A program made the translations under genes and the position numbers. The notes under the pieces are model-generated. The model worked only from the letters and a program-made list of their open reading frames with translations, did not search any database and was not told the origin of the DNA. Of a stretch of 5,348 nt of DNA, positions 1 through 5,348 are shown one piece after another. Location of the stretch: the NCBI GenBank assembly GCA_003444615.1, contig DLUN01000162.1:1057-6404 (forward strand), in the 5' to 3' direction. The stretch's first letter is position 1. The number at the start of each line of letters is the position of its first letter. Origin of the DNA: Syntrophomonas sp. (GTDB lineage Bacteria; Bacillota; Syntrophomonadia; Syntrophomonadales; Syntrophomonadaceae).

Positions 1-108
1 ACCGAGGCCAACCTGGTAGAAGTGGCTCGCACCGGAGTAGACTTTATTTCCATTGGCGCCCTCACCCACTCGGCCGGCAGCCTGGACATCAGCTTCAACC
101 TAGAGTGA
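1..108 (+). CDS. nadC: Nicotinate-nucleotide pyrophosphorylase (quinolinate phosphoribosyltransferase), C-terminal end only
   Basis: This is the last 35 codons of a gene that begins outside the window. The translation contains GVDFISIGALTHSAGSLDIS and ends FNLE, which closely matches the conserved C-terminus of NadC (phosphate-binding SxGalTHS stretch followed by LDiSl). NadC is a cytoplasmic enzyme that converts quinolinate and PRPP to nicotinate mononucleotide, CO2 and pyrophosphate in de novo NAD synthesis. The TGA stop at 106-108 shares its last two bases with the start of a partial copy of the palindromic repeat, so the repeat abuts or slightly overwrites the gene end; the protein end still looks normal for the family. 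The catalytic core is not visible, so activity cannot be judged. Confidence 0.9.
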   Translation, partial: TEANLVEVARTGVDFISIGALTHSAGSLDISFNLE

Positions 109-121
109 TGCAAGAGGGGAC
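107..121. repeat. Partial, tandemly duplicated left terminus of palindromic element 1
   Basis: The 15 bases GATGCAAGAGGGGAC at 107-121 are repeated exactly and immediately at 122-136, where they form the outer end of the full element. The copy overlaps the nadC TGA stop by two bases. It has no matching right-hand partner, so it is a remnant or a slippage/insertion product rather than a complete element. Confidence 0.9.
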
Positions 122-222
122 GATGCAAGAGGGGACGGTTCTTTCTGTCATTTTGAAAAGTTCGGAGTTATGATAAAGTCATATTAAATTAAATGACAGA
201 AAGAACCGTCCCCTCTTGCATC
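122..222. repeat. 101-bp palindromic element, copy 1 (MITE/REP-like)
   Basis: The two arms, 122-153 and 191-222, are perfect 32-bp inverted repeats (outer end GATGCAAGAGGGGACGG, inner end TGTCATTT), separated by an AT-rich 37-base spacer. The spacer has a small inner hairpin, TATGA/TCATA (169-173 with 179-183). As RNA it would fold into a very long stem. The element contains no coding capacity and no transposase. It is identical along its whole length to the copy at 1708-1808; the match extends three bases to the left (119-121 equals 1705-1707, GAC). No T-run follows the stem, so it is not a standard intrinsic terminator, although it could still block 3' exonucleases on the nadC transcript or be cut by RNase III. 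A non-autonomous mobile repeat is the best reading. Confidence 0.9.
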
Positions 223-234
223 TATACTATAATC

Positions 235-240
235 AAGGAG
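235..240 (+). promoter_or_regulatory. Ribosome binding site that fixes the GTG start of the acyltransferase gene
   Basis: AAGGAG lies 8 bases before GTG at 249. An in-frame TTG at 216 lies inside the right arm of the repeat and would add 11 residues, but it has no Shine-Dalgarno sequence and would be buried in the 32-bp stem. The protein beginning at 249 (MLFNSYEYILLFLPL) has the usual start of AlgI-type acyltransferases, which supports GTG as the start. Confidence 0.85.
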
Positions 241-248
241 CTCCGAAC

Positions 249-1703
249 GTGCTATTTAATTCCTATGAGTATATTTTATTATTCCTGCCCCTGGTAGTAC
301 TGATCTATTTCAGCTTAAACCGCCTTGGCTATACCAACGGCGCCAAAGCCTGGTTAGTGTTGGCTTCCTGGTTTTTTTACAGCTATTGGAATCCAGCTTA
401 TTTACCACTCTTGCTGAGCTCCATACTGGTCAACTATGGGGTGGGTACCCTGCTGCGCAGCCAACCTTGGGATGATAAAGTGCGCCGCTGGGTCTTGATA
501 GGTGGTTTGGCCTTTAATATTGGTCTATTAGGATATTATAAATACGCCGACTTCTTTATAAGCAACCTAAATGCGGTAGCCGGCACCCATTTTAACTTGC
601 TGCACCTGCTGTTGCCTCTGGGCATAAGTTTTTTTACCTTCCAGCAGATAGCCTTTTTGGTGGACACCTATCAGGGAAAAGCCCGGGAATATAAACTGTT
701 AAACTACGCTTTGTTCGTTTCCTTCTTTCCCCAGTTGGTAGCCGGGCCCATTGTGCACCATTCGGAAATGATGGGTCAGTTTGAGGACCAGAATAATAAG
801 CGCTGGATAGCGGACAATGTAGCCCGGGGACTATTTATATTTGTAATGGGTTTGGCCAAAAAAGTGCTTATAGCTGACACCTTTGGAGCATGGGCTACCT
901 ATGGATTTGATACTGCTCCCACCCTTACTTTTATAGAAGGCTGGTTAACCTCGCTGTCTTACAGCTTGCAGCTCTATTTTGATTTCAGCGGCTACACCGA
1001 TATGGCTATAGGGGCTGCCTTAATGTTTAATATAGTCTTGCCCATCAACTTCTTTTCTCCATATAAAGCGCTGTCCATTCAGGATTTTTGGCGACGCTGG
1101 CATATGACTTTGAGCCGGTTTTTACGTGACTATATATATATTCCTCTGGGGGGCAGCCGCCAGTCAGAGTTCAATACTTACCGCAACACTCTGATTACTT
1201 TTCTAATTGGCGGACTATGGCACGGGGCCGGCTGGACCTTCGTATTCTGGGGATTTTTACACGGTATAGCTTTGGTGATAAACCGGCTTTGGCGCAAGCT
1301 GAATATTGATTTACCCAACTGGCTGAGCTGGTTTATTACTTTCAATTTTGTAAACGCAGCCTGGGTGTTCTTCCGGGCCGAGACCTGGGCAGATGCTATT
1401 AAAGTTCTGCGGGCTATGGCGGGTTTAAGTGGGTTTGCCCTGCCCTCTTTTCTAGCTGATTCATTGGGTTGGATAAGCAGTCTGGGGGTTTCTTTTCAAG
1501 CTCAGTTGCTGGATGGCAACCTGTTAGTAGCTGCACCCGCAGTTTTGGTGTTTATGATAGTAGTACTGACCATGAGAAATTCTATACAATTAAAGGACAG
1601 CTTCCGGGCCGGCTGGGGCACTGCTGCGGTAACCATAATTCTTGCAGTTGCCTCCATCCTCAGCCTAACCCGGGTCAGCGAATTTCTTTATTTTAATTTT
1701 TAA
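249..1703 (+). CDS. Membrane-bound O-acyltransferase (MBOAT), AlgI-like
   Basis: A 484-residue polytopic membrane protein with many hydrophobic segments. By family knowledge it moves acyl (usually acetyl) groups across the membrane for O-acylation of an extracellular polymer (alginate for AlgI, teichoic acid for the related DltB). Visible landmarks, numbered from the GTG start, are: N-terminal MLFNSYEYILLF; PQLVAGPI near 161-168; DFSGYTDMAIG at 245-255; FWRRWHMTLSRFLRDYIYIPLGG at about 280-302; GGLWHGAGWTFVFWG at 321-335, with H325 as the predicted catalytic histidine (AlgI of Pseudomonas has its essential His in the same motif); and a C-terminal FLYFNF, typical of AlgI. The length is normal and the gene is intact. 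It is bracketed by identical 101-bp repeats, and its stop lies 4 bases before the second. The likely partner is the SGNH-like gene downstream. The polymer substrate cannot be told from this window, so no gene symbol is given. Confidence 0.93.
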   Translation: MLFNSYEYILLFLPLVVLIYFSLNRLGYTNGAKAWLVLASWFFYSYWNPAYLPLLLSSILVNYGVGTLLRSQPWDDKVRRWVLIGGLAFNIGLLGYYKYADFFISNLNAVAGTHFNLLHLLLPLGISFFTFQQIAFLVDTYQGKAREYKLLNYALFVSFFPQLVAGPIVHHSEMMGQFEDQNNKRWIADNVARGLFIFVMGLAKKVLIADTFGAWATYGFDTAPTLTFIEGWLTSLSYSLQLYFDFSGYTDMAIGAALMFNIVLPINFFSPYKALSIQDFWRRWHMTLSRFLRDYIYIPLGGSRQSEFNTYRNTLITFLIGGLWHGAGWTFVFWGFLHGIALVINRLWRKLNIDLPNWLSWFITFNFVNAAWVFFRAETWADAIKVLRAMAGLSGFALPSFLADSLGWISSLGVSFQAQLLDGNLLVAAPAVLVFMIVVLTMRNSIQLKDSFRAGWGTAAVTIILAVASILSLTRVSEFLYFNF

Positions 1704-1707
1704 TGAC

Positions 1708-1808
1708 GATGCAAGAGGGGACGGTTCTTTCTGTCATTTTGAAAAGTTCGGAGTTATGATAAAGTCATATTAAATTAAATGACAGAAAGAACCGTCCCCT
1801 CTTGCATC
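1708..1808. repeat. 101-bp palindromic element, copy 2 (MITE/REP-like)
   Basis: This is base-for-base identical to the element at 122-222 and in the same orientation as judged by the asymmetric spacer. Arms are 1708-1739 and 1777-1808. It starts 4 bases after the acyltransferase TAA and ends 35 bases before the ATG of the next gene, so it fills most of the space between two genes that probably work together. It has no tandem terminal copy like that at 107-121, but it keeps the same GAC (1705-1707) that copy 1 has on its left. The flanks AATGAC (1702-1707) and AATAAC (1809-1814) are similar but not identical, so a target duplication is only a weak possibility. Confidence 0.9.
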
Positions 1809-1843
1809 AATAACACTATACTTGCAATCCGAGGTGAAGTAGA

Positions 1844-2848
1844 ATGAAGCCTGCCCACTGGCTGTGGATAACCCTGGGGATAACCGTAGTGCTTCTGCTG
1901 GGAGCAGCCGGGTTTAATGCCTGGATCGACCCCTTGTGGACCTTTGACCATGCCCACCGTTTCAATTCCATCCAGGCGGGCTTTAATGAACGACAGCAAA
2001 AAACCAATCACCTTACTTTCACCAAGCAGCAGTACCGGTCTCTGGTGCTGGGCAGCAGCCGGGTAACCTATATTGATCAGCATGAATTCGGCCATGGCCC
2101 CACATACAATTATGCTGTCAATAATATGCTGCCCTACGAATACGCCGATTATATCGATTATGCGGTAAAGTGCAACGGCCAGGAGTTCCAGGTCATTTAT
2201 ATCGGCTTGGACTTTTATTGCACCAATGCCAACCTGACCCTGCCCAACCGTTTTGAAGATCCCCAGTTCTACATCCAGACTGCCAGTAAGTTCGGCTATC
2301 GCTTCTGGAATCTGCTTTCCTTTGATGCCCTGGAGTATTCCTGGCAGAACCTCCAGTCATCGCGAGCCGGGCTGCCCATTAATTTCGCCTATGACCGCCA
2401 CAATGTAAAAACTCTGCAGCCCACTACCCCCCAGGAAAAAGAGCAGCGTATTGCGGCCAATCTGGAATGGTATGGCAAAGAAGCCTATGGTGGAGATTAC
2501 CAATATAACGATATAAAAGCTATTCTCCAGTCTTTGCGGGACAGCCATCCCAACACCCGGTTTGTGGTATTCACTACCCCTATTGCTGAGCCCCTTTACC
2601 AGGAAATGATAAAAGCCGGGCGTTTACCCGATTACCAGCGCTGGTTACGGGATTGTACCGAAGTATTTGGCCAAGTATACGACTTCACCACCCCTAATTC
2701 CGTTACCCGTAACCTGGAGTTTTTCTATGATGCCAGCCATGTTTATCCTGCCGTCGGCACCTGGATAGCCCACCGGATATCAGGTGTGGAAGACCCTTCC
2801 ATCCCCGGTGATTTTGGGGTACTGGTTACGGCCGCTGACCTGCCATGA
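1844..2848 (+). CDS. Membrane-anchored SGNH/GDSL-like protein, probable partner of the MBOAT protein
   Basis: A 334-residue protein with a GAGGTGA ribosome binding site (1831-1837) 6 bases before ATG. Residues 6-28 form one hydrophobic segment, so the protein is probably anchored in the membrane with its domain outside. The rest shows the pattern of SGNH hydrolase-like acyltransferase partners. LVLGSSR at 67-73 resembles block I (S72, or less likely S71, as nucleophile), YNYAVNN at 88-94 may supply the oxyanion Asn, IYIGLDFY at 118-125 is a core strand, and FYDASHVYPAVG at 294-305 has the D296-x-x-H299 pair expected of the catalytic block V. In alginate and D-alanyl-teichoic acid systems, an extracytoplasmic SGNH-fold protein (AlgJ/AlgX, DltD) completes the transfer begun by the MBOAT protein; the same role is inferred here from motif and position. 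I do not recognise the exact family. It could instead be an independent esterase. Confidence 0.75.
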   Translation: MKPAHWLWITLGITVVLLLGAAGFNAWIDPLWTFDHAHRFNSIQAGFNERQQKTNHLTFTKQQYRSLVLGSSRVTYIDQHEFGHGPTYNYAVNNMLPYEYADYIDYAVKCNGQEFQVIYIGLDFYCTNANLTLPNRFEDPQFYIQTASKFGYRFWNLLSFDALEYSWQNLQSSRAGLPINFAYDRHNVKTLQPTTPQEKEQRIAANLEWYGKEAYGGDYQYNDIKAILQSLRDSHPNTRFVVFTTPIAEPLYQEMIKAGRLPDYQRWLRDCTEVFGQVYDFTTPNSVTRNLEFFYDASHVYPAVGTWIAHRISGVEDPSIPGDFGVLVTAADLP

Positions 2849-2857
2849 ATAACCGTC

Positions 2858-2886
2858 TTGGAGAACAGTTAACCAAGTGATAGAAT
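2858..2886 (+). promoter_or_regulatory. Predicted promoter of bioY-coaX-dus
   Basis: A -10 box TAGAAT (2881-2886, five of six consensus bases) lies 17 bases after a weak -35 box TTGGAG (2858-2863). The -10 box lies between the two halves of the BirA operator, the arrangement expected for direct repression. The -35 box is poor, so the exact boxes are uncertain; the presence of a promoter here is better supported by the operator than by the boxes. Confidence 0.55.
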
Positions 2887-2897
2887 AATGGTTAACT
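2867..2897. promoter_or_regulatory. BirA operator (biotin repressor binding site)
   Basis: The half-sites AGTTAACCA (2867-2875) and TGGTTAACT (2889-2897) form a perfect 9-bp inverted repeat with 13 bases between them. This matches the Firmicutes BirA site, GTTAACC-N15-GGTTAAC, counted on its core. It lies 22 bases before the bioY ATG and covers the predicted -10 box. Biotinyl-AMP-loaded BirA dimer is expected to bind here and shut off biotin uptake when biotin is plentiful. This implies a BirA with an N-terminal helix-turn-helix elsewhere in the genome. Confidence 0.9.
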
Positions 2898-2918
2898 AAA
2901 TTTCAAGGAGCTTAAAAT

Positions 2919-3479
2919 ATGACTATCTCTACCCGTGAACTGGTTCTAGCCTCTTTATTTACAGCTCTGATGTGTGCGCTGACCATTGTAGTACGGCTAG
3001 TCCAGCCCATAGTGATTATTCCTTTCAGCCTGCAGCCCTTGGTTATGCTCTTAGCGGCTACATTACTGTCTCCCCGCGGGGTATTTCTGAGCATGCTGGC
3101 TTACTTGCTGTTAGGGTTAATAGGTTTGCCGGTTTTTTCCGTACCTCCCTATGGCGGTCCAGCTTATGTACTGGTACCCAGCTTCGGCTTTTTGTTGGCA
3201 TTTCCTTTGGCTGGCTGGGTGCAATCTCATTTAATAAAAAGCTTTTCCGTGCTTAACCTGGCGGTGGCCGGGTTAGTTGCCATCATAATCTATTATTCCG
3301 TCGGCCTACCATACATGTATTTGATTATGAAGTTTTACCTGGGGCATACTGTTAATATTTTACAGGTATTAAAAATAGGCTTCATACCGTTTATAATATT
3401 CGATGTAGCCAAACTAGCTGCAGCCATTTGGTTAGGCCGAGAAGTTAGCAGGAGATTAGGGCTGGAAAGAGAATTTTAG
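2919..3479 (+). CDS. bioY: Biotin transporter BioY (ECF S-component)
   Basis: A 186-residue hydrophobic protein, normal length for BioY, with AAGGAG (2905-2910) 8 bases before ATG. It is the substrate-binding membrane subunit of an energy-coupling-factor transporter for biotin. Family marks in order are: IPFSLQPLVMLLAATLLSPR at 34-53 (cf. vPfTLQtl..LlagllLGpr); YLLLGLIGLPVF at 62-73; GGPAYVLVPSFGFLLAF at 79-95, the glycine-rich signature; and PFIIFDVAKLAAA at 157-169, with the conserved Asp162 and Lys165. No genes for the EcfA ATPases or EcfT are next to it, so it probably uses a shared ECF module encoded elsewhere. The BirA operator directly upstream independently supports biotin as the substrate. 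The gene is separated from coaX by 52 bases with no terminator-like hairpin visible. Confidence 0.95.
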   Translation: MTISTRELVLASLFTALMCALTIVVRLVQPIVIIPFSLQPLVMLLAATLLSPRGVFLSMLAYLLLGLIGLPVFSVPPYGGPAYVLVPSFGFLLAFPLAGWVQSHLIKSFSVLNLAVAGLVAIIIYYSVGLPYMYLIMKFYLGHTVNILQVLKIGFIPFIIFDVAKLAAAIWLGREVSRRLGLEREF

Positions 3480-3531
3480 CTAACAAAGTGCTTAGAGAAG
3501 ACGCAGCTATCCCTGTGGGAGGAGGGGCTTT

Positions 3532-4299
3532 ATGATACTGGTTTTTGACGTGGGTAATAGCAACATAGTAGTAGGAGTAATAAAAGGAGATCAATTGGTT
3601 AACCACTGGCGGCTGCGTACCGACAATATGCGCACCAGTGATGAGTATGGTATGCATATCAGGTCTCTGTTTGCATATCATGGTTTGGATATGGCCAGTA
3701 TAAAGGCAGTAGTGATTTCCTCGGTGGTACCCAGTCTCAACATAGAACTGGAATTGATGAGCCAAACCTATTTTTACTGCAAGCCCTTAGTGGTTGGCCC
3801 CGGCGTTAAAACCGGATTACCTATAAAATATGACAATCCCCGGGATGTAGGGGCGGACCGGGTAGTAAATGCGGTGGCTGCTTATCATAAATACGGCGGG
3901 CCGTTAATTATCGTCGACTTCGGTACCGCCACCACCTTTTGCGTAGTAAACAAAAAAGGGGAATATTTAGGTGGGGCCATTGCCCCTGGTATTCGCATAT
4001 CTACTGATGCGCTGTTTGCCCGGGCGGCTAAACTGCCCCGGGTGGAATTGGTCAAACCCCGCAATATTATCGGGCGCAACACGGTAGCCAGTATGCAATC
4101 CGGGATTATATATGGCTTTGTAGGTCAGGTGGAAGGTATCATAAACCGGATGAAACGGGAAATTGAAGGCGAGCCCAAAGTGATTGCCACCGGCGGGCTG
4201 GCTAAAACCATTGCCCAAGAGACCGATACCATTCATGTGGTAGATGAGTATCTGGCTCTGGATGGACTGCGAATTATTTATGAAATCAATCGGGGGTAG
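3532..4299 (+). CDS. coaX: Type III pantothenate kinase
   Basis: A 255-residue cytoplasmic enzyme, usual length for the family, with a strong GGAGG (3521-3525) 6 bases before ATG. It phosphorylates pantothenate, the first step of CoA synthesis; family members generally need a monovalent cation, are not inhibited by CoA, and have an ASKHA (actin-like) fold. Visible motifs are: N-terminal phosphate loop DVGNSN at 6-11; GADR at 107-110, with D109 as predicted catalytic base; DFGTATTF at 129-136; GGAIAPG at 147-153; and ATGGLA at 219-224. All expected motifs are present and the gene looks intact. It lies between bioY and dus and ends one base before the dus ATG. In many Clostridia coaX sits beside birA and dus; here bioY occupies the position upstream. 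Confidence 0.96.
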   Translation: MILVFDVGNSNIVVGVIKGDQLVNHWRLRTDNMRTSDEYGMHIRSLFAYHGLDMASIKAVVISSVVPSLNIELELMSQTYFYCKPLVVGPGVKTGLPIKYDNPRDVGADRVVNAVAAYHKYGGPLIIVDFGTATTFCVVNKKGEYLGGAIAPGIRISTDALFARAAKLPRVELVKPRNIIGRNTVASMQSGIIYGFVGQVEGIINRMKREIEGEPKVIATGGLAKTIAQETDTIHVVDEYLALDGLRIIYEINRG

Positions 4300-4300
4300 T

Positions 4301-5293
4301 ATGCTTAAAATAGGAGACGTTTCCATTCCCAACCGGGTTTTTTCCGCCCCTATGGCGGGAGTCACCGACAAAGCTTTTCGTCAAATCATCCGGTCCTGCG
4401 GGGCCGGATTAATTTATACAGAGATGATCAGCGACCTGGGCTTAGTATATGGCCAAAAGCGCACCCACCAGTTGCTGGATTTGCAAGGAGAAGAGCATCC
4501 CATAGCGGTGCAGATATTTGGCAGCGAGGCTGAGCCCATGGCGCAGGGAGCCCAGCTAGCGGAAAAGCAGCAGGCGGACATTATCGATATAAACATGGGT
4601 TGCCCCACCCCCAAAATCGTGAAAAATGGGGAAGGATCCGCCTTAATGCTGGATATTCCCCGGGCCCGGCAGATAATCCGGGCGGTAGTCCAGGCGGTTC
4701 GGGTGCCGGTTACCGTAAAGATGCGTCTGGGCTGGAGCTCCGACCAGCTTAGCTATCTGCAATTGGGAGAAGCAGCTCAGGAGGAAGGAGCAGCAGCGGT
4801 TGCCCTGCATGCCCGTACCCGGGAACAGTTTTACTCTGGCCAGGCCCAGTGGGAGCATATTGCCCGGCTAAAAAAGCATTTGCAAATACCGGTGATCGGC
4901 AACGGCGATATCTGGACCGCCCAGGATGCCGAACGCATGGTCCAAGAAACCGGCTGTGACGCAGTAATGATAGGCAGAGGTATAATGGGCAATCCTTTTT
5001 TAATTAGAGAAGCAGTTGCTCTCCTGGAGACCGGAAAACAGCTGCCACCGCCGACGATGGAAGAAAAATTAGCCCTGGCTGCCCACCACTTAGACCTGGT
5101 TTGCCAGTACAAAGGGGAAAGTGTAGCCGTACGGGAGATGCGCAAACACTTTTCCTGGTATCTGAAAGGAATGCGCGGCGCGGCTCGCCTCCGCGAAAAG
5201 ATAAACCAGGCCACCACCCGCCAACAACTTTTAGATATCCTCCAGTTGACACGGGTTGACACGGGGACGGGGTTGTTGTCACCTCCCGGTTAG
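4301..5293 (+). CDS. dusB: tRNA-dihydrouridine synthase (DusB-like)
   Basis: A 330-residue flavoenzyme that reduces uridines in the tRNA D-loop using FMN and NAD(P)H. The start MLKIGDVSIPNRVFSAPMAGVTD is the classic DusB N-terminus. Other marks are YTEMISDLGL at 39-48, QIFGSE at 71-76, DINMGCPTPKIVKNGEGSALM at 96-116 with catalytic Cys101, VTVKMRLGW at 137-145, LHARTREQFYSG at 169-180, IGNGDI at 199-204 and MIGRGIMGNPFL at 223-234. The ATG follows the coaX stop by one base (TAGTATG) with only a G-run (4292-4296) as a poor ribosome site, which suggests translational coupling to coaX. In-frame starts further upstream lie inside coaX and are not needed. The last 15 or so residues (L316-G330) are encoded by the left end of a palindromic repeat, so the natural C-terminus appears to have been replaced; the catalytic and tRNA-binding domains look complete. 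The B suffix is by resemblance. Confidence 0.94.
   Translation: MLKIGDVSIPNRVFSAPMAGVTDKAFRQIIRSCGAGLIYTEMISDLGLVYGQKRTHQLLDLQGEEHPIAVQIFGSEAEPMAQGAQLAEKQQADIIDINMGCPTPKIVKNGEGSALMLDIPRARQIIRAVVQAVRVPVTVKMRLGWSSDQLSYLQLGEAAQEEGAAAVALHARTREQFYSGQAQWEHIARLKKHLQIPVIGNGDIWTAQDAERMVQETGCDAVMIGRGIMGNPFLIREAVALLETGKQLPPPTMEEKLALAAHHLDLVCQYKGESVAVREMRKHFSWYLKGMRGAARLREKINQATTRQQLLDILQLTRVDTGTGLLSPPG
5245..5264. repeat. Tandem 10-bp duplication at the left end of element 3
   Basis: GTTGACACGG occurs twice head-to-tail (5245-5254 and 5255-5264) inside the 3' end of dus. Because 10 is not a multiple of 3, the two units are read in different frames, giving LTR and VDT in the protein. The second unit runs directly into the GGGGACGGGG core of the palindromic element. 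Confidence 0.85.
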
Positions 5294-5348
5294 CTCCATT
5301 GGAACCAGTTAAGCAGAGAAAAGTTGACAACAACCCCGTCAGACTGTG
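5255..5348. repeat. Third palindromic element, different sequence type, may continue past the window
   Basis: GACGGGGTTGTTGTCA (5266-5281) and TGACAACAACCCCGTC (5325-5340) form a perfect 16-bp inverted repeat around a 43-base spacer. The left side continues outward as GTTGACACGG, but the right side after 5340 (AGACTGTG) does not pair cleanly with it, so the right end is diverged or lies beyond the window. It contains the dus stop codon (5291-5293). The core GGGGACGG, six bases, TGTCA resembles the arm of the other two elements (GGGGACGG, seven bases, TGTCA). No T-run follows the stem inside the window, so a terminator role is unproven. Confidence 0.75.

Noticed and set aside
122..222. Element read as an intrinsic terminator for nadC
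   Set aside because: The stem is far longer than usual, the loop is 37 bases, and no T-run follows the right arm.
228..233. Perfect TATAAT just after element 1, a possible promoter for the acyltransferase gene
   Set aside because: No -35 box at a suitable distance, and the expected start (about 240) would fall at the end of the AAGGAG site and remove it from the transcript. TATACT at 223-228 and 1817-1822 also lack a -35 partner.
216..248. Upstream TTG start for the acyltransferase inside the repeat
   Set aside because: No ribosome site; the codon is buried in the stem; the GTG at 249 has a good site and gives the family-typical N-terminus.
1129..1140. TATATATATA run resembling a low-complexity or promoter element
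   Set aside because: It lies in the conserved RDYIYIPLGG coding motif of the acyltransferase and is explained by Tyr-Ile codons.
107..1808. Repeats as a CRISPR array or composite transposon
   Set aside because: Only two full copies, 1.5 kb apart, with a gene rather than short spacers between them; no cas gene, no transposase and no clear target duplication.
1469..5333. Other open frames overlapping the genes on both strands
   Set aside because: They overlap well-recognised genes out of frame, have no recognisable motifs, and show no convincing ribosome sites.

Overview
The window looks like chromosomal DNA of an anaerobic Firmicute (class Clostridia, possibly a Syntrophomonas/Desulfotomaculum-type lineage). 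The evidence is the gene content, strong AGGAG-type ribosome binding sites, a Firmicutes-style BirA operator, and short GGGGACGG-containing palindromic repeats of a kind I associate with such genomes. The genus is a guess; the phylum is fairly safe. All genes are on the + strand.

Layout: (1) The 3' end of nadC (NAD synthesis) enters from the left and stops at 108. (2) Two identical 101-bp palindromic elements (122-222 and 1708-1808) follow in the same orientation, bracketing a membrane-bound O-acyltransferase gene of the AlgI type (249-1703, GTG start). (3) After the second element comes a gene for a membrane-anchored protein with SGNH/GDSL-like motifs (1844-2848), probably the extracytoplasmic partner of the acyltransferase. 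(4) A promoter overlapped by a clear BirA operator (2867-2897) precedes bioY (biotin uptake), coaX (type III pantothenate kinase) and a tRNA-dihydrouridine synthase gene (dus). (5) A third, different palindromic element starts inside the last codons of dus and runs to the window edge.

How the genes fit together: nadC, bioY and coaX serve NAD, biotin and CoA supply, and coaX and dus are nearly contiguous, so bioY-coaX-dus is likely one biotin-responsive transcript. The acyltransferase/SGNH pair is a functional outsider that probably O-acetylates a cell-surface or secreted polysaccharide; it sits between nadC and bioY together with the repeats.

The most unusual content is the repeats. All three elements begin at or within a few bases of the stop codon of the gene to their left. 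Two of them carry a short tandem duplication of their left terminus. The two sequence types share a core (GGGGACGG, 6-7 bases, TGTCA). I found no CRISPR array, rRNA, tRNA, phage gene or transposase gene. There is no gene-free stretch over 300 bases; the largest gap (109-248) is mostly element 1.
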